Assembly: GCF_017939745.1 (NCBI RefSeq) | Contig: NZ_JAGKQQ010000002.1 | Span: 1-64,000, forward strand | Source: Gemmata palustris | GTDB lineage: Bacteria; Planctomycetota; Planctomycetia; Gemmatales; Gemmataceae | Direction: 5' to 3' | DNA: 64,000 nucleotides | In this document: one piece after another, positions 60,274-64,000 of the stretch | Position numbering within the stretch: position 1 is the stretch's first letter | How the letters are laid out: the number at the start of each line of letters is the position of its first letter | Translations under genes and position numbers: made by a program | The notes under the pieces: model-generated | What the model was told of the DNA's origin: nothing | Databases searched by the model: none | The model's input: only the letters and a program-made list of their open reading frames with translations

Positions 60274-61701
60274 ATGAGCACACTGTTCGCAACGACCGAA
60301 GCCGTTGAAGCGCTCGTCAAACTGGACGTCGAGCAATTACTGCTACCGGTGCTGATTCAGTTGGTCGTGATTATCGCGGCGGCGCGAGCGTTCGGTGCGC
60401 TGGCGCGGGGTCTCGGTCAACCGAGCGTGGTCGGCGAGATCGTCGCGGGCCTTTTGCTCGGCCCGTCGCTGCTGGGGTGGCTGCACCCGGAACTCTTTGC
60501 CGGCCTCTTTCGCCCGGCGCTCGGCGGCGTGCCGCAACCACTTGCGAACGCGGTGCTCCCCAAAATCTTCACCGTCATCGCACAGTTCGGGCTGATCTTC
60601 CTCCTGTTTCTCGTGGGGCTGGAGTTCGAGTTCGAGCACGTCCGCTCGCACGGGCGCGCGGCGGTGCTGATCTCGATTGCGGGCATCGCCCTACCGTTCG
60701 CGCTGGGGGCCGGGCTCGCGCAACTCGTTCACCCGCACCTGGAACCGCACCCGAAAGTCGGCCCGGTGTCGCTGCTCGGGCTCACGCTCTTCCTCGGGAT
60801 CGCGCTCTCCATCACCGCGATCCCGGTTCTCGGCCGCATCATGATGGAACTGAACATCACGCGCACACGCCTCGGTGCGATCACGATCACCGCGGCGGCC
60901 GTGGACGATGCGATCGGCTGGATTCTGCTCGCGAGCGTCACCGCGGTGGTGAAAACGAACTTCGACCCGCTCGAAACGCTCGGCATGGTCGGCCTGACGG
61001 TCGGTTTTGCCCTCGTGATGTGGTTCGTGGTGCGCCCGGTGCTGGTGCGGTACTTCGCGTACTCGCTGCGCGAGAACCGCGGGCGCCTGAGCGCAACGGC
61101 GCTGGCCGTGCTGCTCGTCAGTGTGCTGCTCGCGTCCGTGGCGACGAACCTGATCGGCATTTTCGCGGTGTTCGGCGCGTTCCTGCTCGGCGCCGTGCTG
61201 TCGGACCAGCCCGAACTCCGACACGCCGCGCACGCGAAACTGTACGACATCGTCACATCGTTCTTCGTGCCGGTGTTCTTCACCTACACCGGATTGCGTA
61301 CCGACATCACGGCTCTGCATGGCACCGCGATGTGGGTCATTTGTGGTGCCGTAACCGTCGCGGCAGTTGTGGGGAAACTGGCCGGGTGCGGTTTGGCCGC
61401 CCGGCTGAGCGGGTTTAGTTGGAAAGAGTCCGGGATCATCGGCGCGATGATGAACGCCCGCGGGCTGATGGCGCTCATCGCCATCAACCTCGGATATGAG
61501 CTGGGCGTGGTGCCGCGCAGCCTGTTCTGCGTGCTCGTCATCATGGCGCTAGCGACGACCGTGCTCACGACGCCGTTACTACTGTGGCTGCGAAAGGGAA
61601 CGGAGATCGAAGAACCAATCGCACGCAGCGGTTTTTTAGGTGTGAACCTCACCGCGGAGAGCGCAGAGGGCGCGGAGAAGACCCGGAGCACGGTCGGTTA
61701 G
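60274..61701 (+). CDS. Cation:proton antiporter, Kef/CPA2 type
   Basis: A 475-residue membrane protein with 12-13 predicted helices and the CPA2 pattern: GEIVAGLLLGPSLLG near residue 52-66, LVGLEFEF, and the ion-site helix ITAAAVDDAIGWILL with the Asp-Asp pair. It exchanges K+ or Na+ for H+. The last 15 residues (TAESAEGAEKTRSTVG) are encoded by the dispersed repeat at 61649-61680 and are probably not part of the original protein. It lacks a soluble RCK domain, so it would need a separate regulator. The gene is followed by a convergent gene. Confidence 0.88.
   Translation: MSTLFATTEAVEALVKLDVEQLLLPVLIQLVVIIAAARAFGALARGLGQPSVVGEIVAGLLLGPSLLGWLHPELFAGLFRPALGGVPQPLANAVLPKIFTVIAQFGLIFLLFLVGLEFEFEHVRSHGRAAVLISIAGIALPFALGAGLAQLVHPHLEPHPKVGPVSLLGLTLFLGIALSITAIPVLGRIMMELNITRTRLGAITITAAAVDDAIGWILLASVTAVVKTNFDPLETLGMVGLTVGFALVMWFVVRPVLVRYFAYSLRENRGRLSATALAVLLVSVLLASVATNLIGIFAVFGAFLLGAVLSDQPELRHAAHAKLYDIVTSFFVPVFFTYTGLRTDITALHGTAMWVICGAVTVAAVVGKLAGCGLAARLSGFSWKESGIIGAMMNARGLMALIAINLGYELGVVPRSLFCVLVIMALATTVLTTPLLLWLRKGTEIEEPIARSGFLGVNLTAESAEGAEKTRSTVG
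61649..61680. repeat. Dispersed 'ttcaccgcagag' repeat inside a coding end
   Basis: This 32-base stretch is the same family as the arms at 12175-12277. It supplies the last codons of the antiporter frame, so the repeat has probably been inserted at or over the original stop codon. Confidence 0.7.
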
Positions 61702-61741
61702 TCCCCTTCCCCGCGCTCCGCACCCGCCGGAGTAGAACTAC

Positions 61742-62440
61742 CTACTTCTTCTCCGGCGCCTTGAACGTAACCGGCCGCAACCCGGGGATGGTGAATTGCT
61801 TCACCTCGCCGACGAACGGTTCGCCGAGCGCCTCGTTCCACTTCTTCTTTTGCTCGGCGGTAAGCAGTTTGAGCGCGGCTTCTTCGCTCTCTTTCGCAAG
61901 CGCGTCCTCGCCGGGCACGGGACCGTTGCCCACCAGCGGGTTCGCCCGCACCAACTTCTGCCACCCGACGTAGTAATCCGCGTCAATCTTCTTGGCCTGC
62001 TTCAGTTGATCGGCGGTCAGCCCGATTTCTTTCGCGAACACGGGATTCGCAGCGAGTGTGCGCGTTCCGCCGGTGAATTCGAGAACCTGCCACACGATTT
62101 GGCGGTGCCGCTTTTGCTGTTCGGTCTTCAGAACCGCGGCCACCGTCTCGTCGGCCCACTTCGTGACCTTCGCGGCGTAGGTCTTCGCTTGTGCCGGCTT
62201 CAGCCCGCCGAGGTCCGCGACGGACTTCTTGAGATCGGCTTCGGCCCCATCGAACGCGGCCAGTTGCTCTTTGCTGAGCTTCAGTTCTTTCTGTACGTCC
62301 GGCGATTTGGTGATGTAGAACGGCCAGTGGAACTCGGAATCGGCAACGAGACCGAACCCGACGGGATCGGGGGCTTTGGGCGGTTGGCTCTTCGGCTGAG
62401 CGGTCGGGGCGATGAGGGCGAACACGAGTACGGCGGTCAT
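61742..62440 (-). CDS. Exported protein of unknown function
   Basis: A 232-residue protein with a short leader (MTAVLVFALIAPTAQ). The rest is helical, with repeated amphipathic segments (KELKLSKEQLAAFDGAEADL, LLTAEQKKKWNEALGEP) in the style of planctomycete 'Spy/CpxP-like' or 'LTXXQ'-like proteins. An AGGAGG site lies before the ATG at 62440, which decides this start over the longer frame to 63007. Its function is not known. It is convergent with the antiporter gene. Confidence 0.65.
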   Translation of the reverse strand: MTAVLVFALIAPTAQPKSQPPKAPDPVGFGLVADSEFHWPFYITKSPDVQKELKLSKEQLAAFDGAEADLKKSVADLGGLKPAQAKTYAAKVTKWADETVAAVLKTEQQKRHRQIVWQVLEFTGGTRTLAANPVFAKEIGLTADQLKQAKKIDADYYVGWQKLVRANPLVGNGPVPGEDALAKESEEAALKLLTAEQKKKWNEALGEPFVGEVKQFTIPGLRPVTFKAPEKK

Positions 62441-62530
62441 GTGTCCTCCTTTCGGCACGCTCCTCCCCGGTAGCGATAAGAAGAACACAGAAGGAGCAAT
62501 TTCGTTAACACGAAAATCAGGTATTCTCCC

Positions 62531-63115
62531 GTGAAAAGTGTTTGTGTGTTTTGCGGTTCGTCCCCCGGCAACAGCTCCAGCTACGCGGACACGGCCCGCG
62601 AACTCGGGCGCGCGCTCGCGGCGCACGGTCTGGCGCTGGTGTACGGCGGCGGGCGCGTCGGGCTGATGGGTGAGGTCGCGAGTTCGGCGCTCGCGGCCGG
62701 GGGTGCGGTGGTGGGTGTGATCCCCCACTCGCTCGCGCTGAAAGAGATCGCACAGGAAGACTGCACAGAACTGGTCGTGGTGAACACGATGCACGAGCGG
62801 AAGGCGCTCATGGCCGACCGCTCGGATGCGTTTGTTGCGCTGCCCGGCGGTTACGGCACCTGCGACGAGCTGTTCGAGATTCTCACCTGGGCGCAACTCG
62901 GCATCCACCGCAAACCGGTCGCGATCCTCAACACGAACGGGTTCTTCACGCCGCTGCTCGCGTGGCTCGATCACATCGTGACGGAAGGCTTGCTCAAGTC
63001 GAAGCACCGCGCCCTGCTCGTGGTCGCGGATAGCGTACCGGAGTTACTCGCGAAGCTCACCGCGTGGGTGCCGGCGGAACCCACGACGAAATGGGTCACG
63101 CCCGAAGAGCGGTAA
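62531..63115 (+). CDS. LOG family protein (TIGR00730 Rossmann fold)
   Basis: A 194-residue protein of the LOG family, which cleaves nucleoside 5'-monophosphates with an N-substituted base to give a free cytokinin-type base. Motifs are CVFCGSSPG near 5-13, YGGGRVGLMGEVA near 38-50, HERKALM with R90-K91, and PGGYGTCDEL at 105-114, where E113 is catalytic. The start is GTG 62531. It is soluble and cytoplasmic. The natural substrate in planctomycetes is not known. Confidence 0.88.
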   Translation: MKSVCVFCGSSPGNSSSYADTARELGRALAAHGLALVYGGGRVGLMGEVASSALAAGGAVVGVIPHSLALKEIAQEDCTELVVVNTMHERKALMADRSDAFVALPGGYGTCDELFEILTWAQLGIHRKPVAILNTNGFFTPLLAWLDHIVTEGLLKSKHRALLVVADSVPELLAKLTAWVPAEPTTKWVTPEER

Positions 63116-63166
63116 GTGACAACGGCGCGTCTTCGGGCGTGAGTTCGAGCGGAGCCGAACGCCGGC

Positions 63167-64000
63167 TCAGTTCACCACGTTCCGCAGTGCTTCGCCGAGT
63201 AGCGCCCGGCGGCACGCCTGGGCGCCCTTCACGCGCATGTCGAGTAACCCTTCCTCCGAGTAGAACGCGGAGTGCGGGTTGAGGATCACGCGATCGTAGC
63301 ACGGGTCCGCCGGGTCGCGCCACGCGACCAGCAGCGGGTGATCTTCGGGCGGCGGCTCGAACGGGAGCACGTCGATGGCTGCCCCCTGGAGTTTACCCGA
63401 CCGAATCGCCGCTGGAATCGCGGTTGCGTCCACGGTCGCACCGCGGGCGGTGTTCACCAGGTAGGAACCGTCCGGCATGAGCCCGATGGTGCGCGCGTCC
63501 ACAATGTGGCGCGACTCTTCGGTCAGCGGGCAGTGAACGCTGACCACGAACGACTGGCGGAACAGGTCATCGACCTTCTCCACCCGGCGAATCCCGTTCG
63601 CCTTGTCGTACCCGTCCTGTTTGTGCGGGTCGTAGAACGCGACGTCCATTCCGAGTGCCTTCGCGCGGAGCGCAGCAGCGGTCCCGATGCGCCCGAGCCC
63701 GATCACCCCGAACACGCGCCCGCGCAGGCGCACCAGCGGCGTGCCCTGCATGTAGCTCCAATCGCCGGCCTTGCGCTGGAGGCGGTTGTTGAAGAAGTTG
63801 ATCCCGCGCGTGAGGGTGAGCATCATGCCAATGGCCGAGTCCGCGACCTCTTCCGTGCCGTAATCGGGCACGTTCGCGACCGGGATGCCCTTCGCACGGG
63901 CCAGTCGGTGGTCCACGTTGTCGAACCCGACCCCGCACCGCACGATCAGCTTGCAGTTCTGCAACCGCCCGATCGTCTCCTTCGTGATCGCGATGTTGTG
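63167..64000 (-). CDS. D-2-hydroxyacid dehydrogenase, 5' end outside the window
   Basis: At least 277 residues, incomplete at the N-terminus because the frame is open to the window edge. It is an NAD-dependent 2-hydroxyacid dehydrogenase of the phosphoglycerate/lactate type. Seen are VIGLGRIGTAAALRAKALG (the GxGxxG fold), NTARGATVDATAI with the substrate-binding Arg, and LNPHSAFYSEEG with the catalytic His. The last residues RRALLGEALRNVVN are typical of the group's C-terminus. The first visible part, CGVGFDNVDHRLARAKGI, is normal. Substrate unknown. Confidence 0.85.
   Translation of the reverse strand, partial: HNIAITKETIGRLQNCKLIVRCGVGFDNVDHRLARAKGIPVANVPDYGTEEVADSAIGMMLTLTRGINFFNNRLQRKAGDWSYMQGTPLVRLRGRVFGVIGLGRIGTAAALRAKALGMDVAFYDPHKQDGYDKANGIRRVEKVDDLFRQSFVVSVHCPLTEESRHIVDARTIGLMPDGSYLVNTARGATVDATAIPAAIRSGKLQGAAIDVLPFEPPPEDHPLLVAWRDPADPCYDRVILNPHSAFYSEEGLLDMRVKGAQACRRALLGEALRNVVN

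Overview
The window is GC-rich chromosomal DNA from a planctomycete, most likely a Gemmata-like member of the Gemmataceae. Pointers are two TIGR02996 repeat-companion proteins (5803-7053, 22936-23529), a DUF1559 protein with a prepilin leader, a PEP-CTERM-like exported protein, two ceramidase-like exported or cytoplasmic enzymes, PQQ-type propeller proteins, a Ser/Thr kinase fused to a tubulin-like domain, and many long perfect inverted repeats between genes. I found no rRNA, tRNA, insertion sequence, CRISPR array or prophage. Nearly every gene keeps the same GC-rich codon use, so this looks like ordinary core and lineage-specific chromosome rather than an island.

Layout. 1-7053: phosphopantetheinyl transferase, DUF1573 protein, Rex repressor, zinc-ribbon metallopeptidase, small exported protein, acetamidase/formamidase, TIGR02996 protein. 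7146-12163: a sugar-acid cassette (galactonate-dehydratase-like enolase enzyme, DHDPS-family aldolase, MFS transporter, ceramidase-like enzyme); the last two overlap by 4 bases. 12323-19774: SMI1/KNR4 protein, HEAT-like metalloprotease, RluA-type pseudouridine synthase, small proteins, an AhpD-like gene with one in-frame UGA at a redox cysteine, and asparaginyl-tRNA synthetase. 20327-22880: a second enolase-superfamily enzyme next to a second ceramidase-like protein. 22936-29555: TIGR02996 protein, then an ABC ATPase, a large ABC-2 permease and a membrane-anchored partner. 29682-36356: PIG-L deacetylase, an enlarged Tex, FtsH. 37196-40738: the kinase/tubulin-like fusion on the minus strand. 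41037-53570: HD-like protein, zinc-finger membrane protein, second ABC pair, lipoprotein-sorting-like protein, Tat-exported glycosidase-like protein, a two-gene HNH unit, DUF2721, M20 amidohydrolase, prepilin-like DUF1559 protein, zinc-ribbon membrane protein. 54096-64000: triple-repeat lipoprotein, four-ACT aspartate kinase, PQQ propeller, PEP-CTERM-like protein, Kef-type antiporter, LOG-family protein and a 2-hydroxyacid dehydrogenase cut by the window end.

The strongest lead is 17581-18189. Its reading frame is continuous apart from one UGA, and that UGA sits exactly on the second cysteine of the AhpD-type E-x11-C-x2-C-x3-H active site. It is therefore a candidate selenoprotein (CxxU), though a nonsense mutation cannot be excluded from this window. 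Other leads are the kinase-tubulin fusion, a roughly 120-residue low-complexity insert in the catalytic-like core of Tex, the twice-occurring pairing of enolase-superfamily and ceramidase-like genes, and at least six different long inverted-repeat elements between genes.
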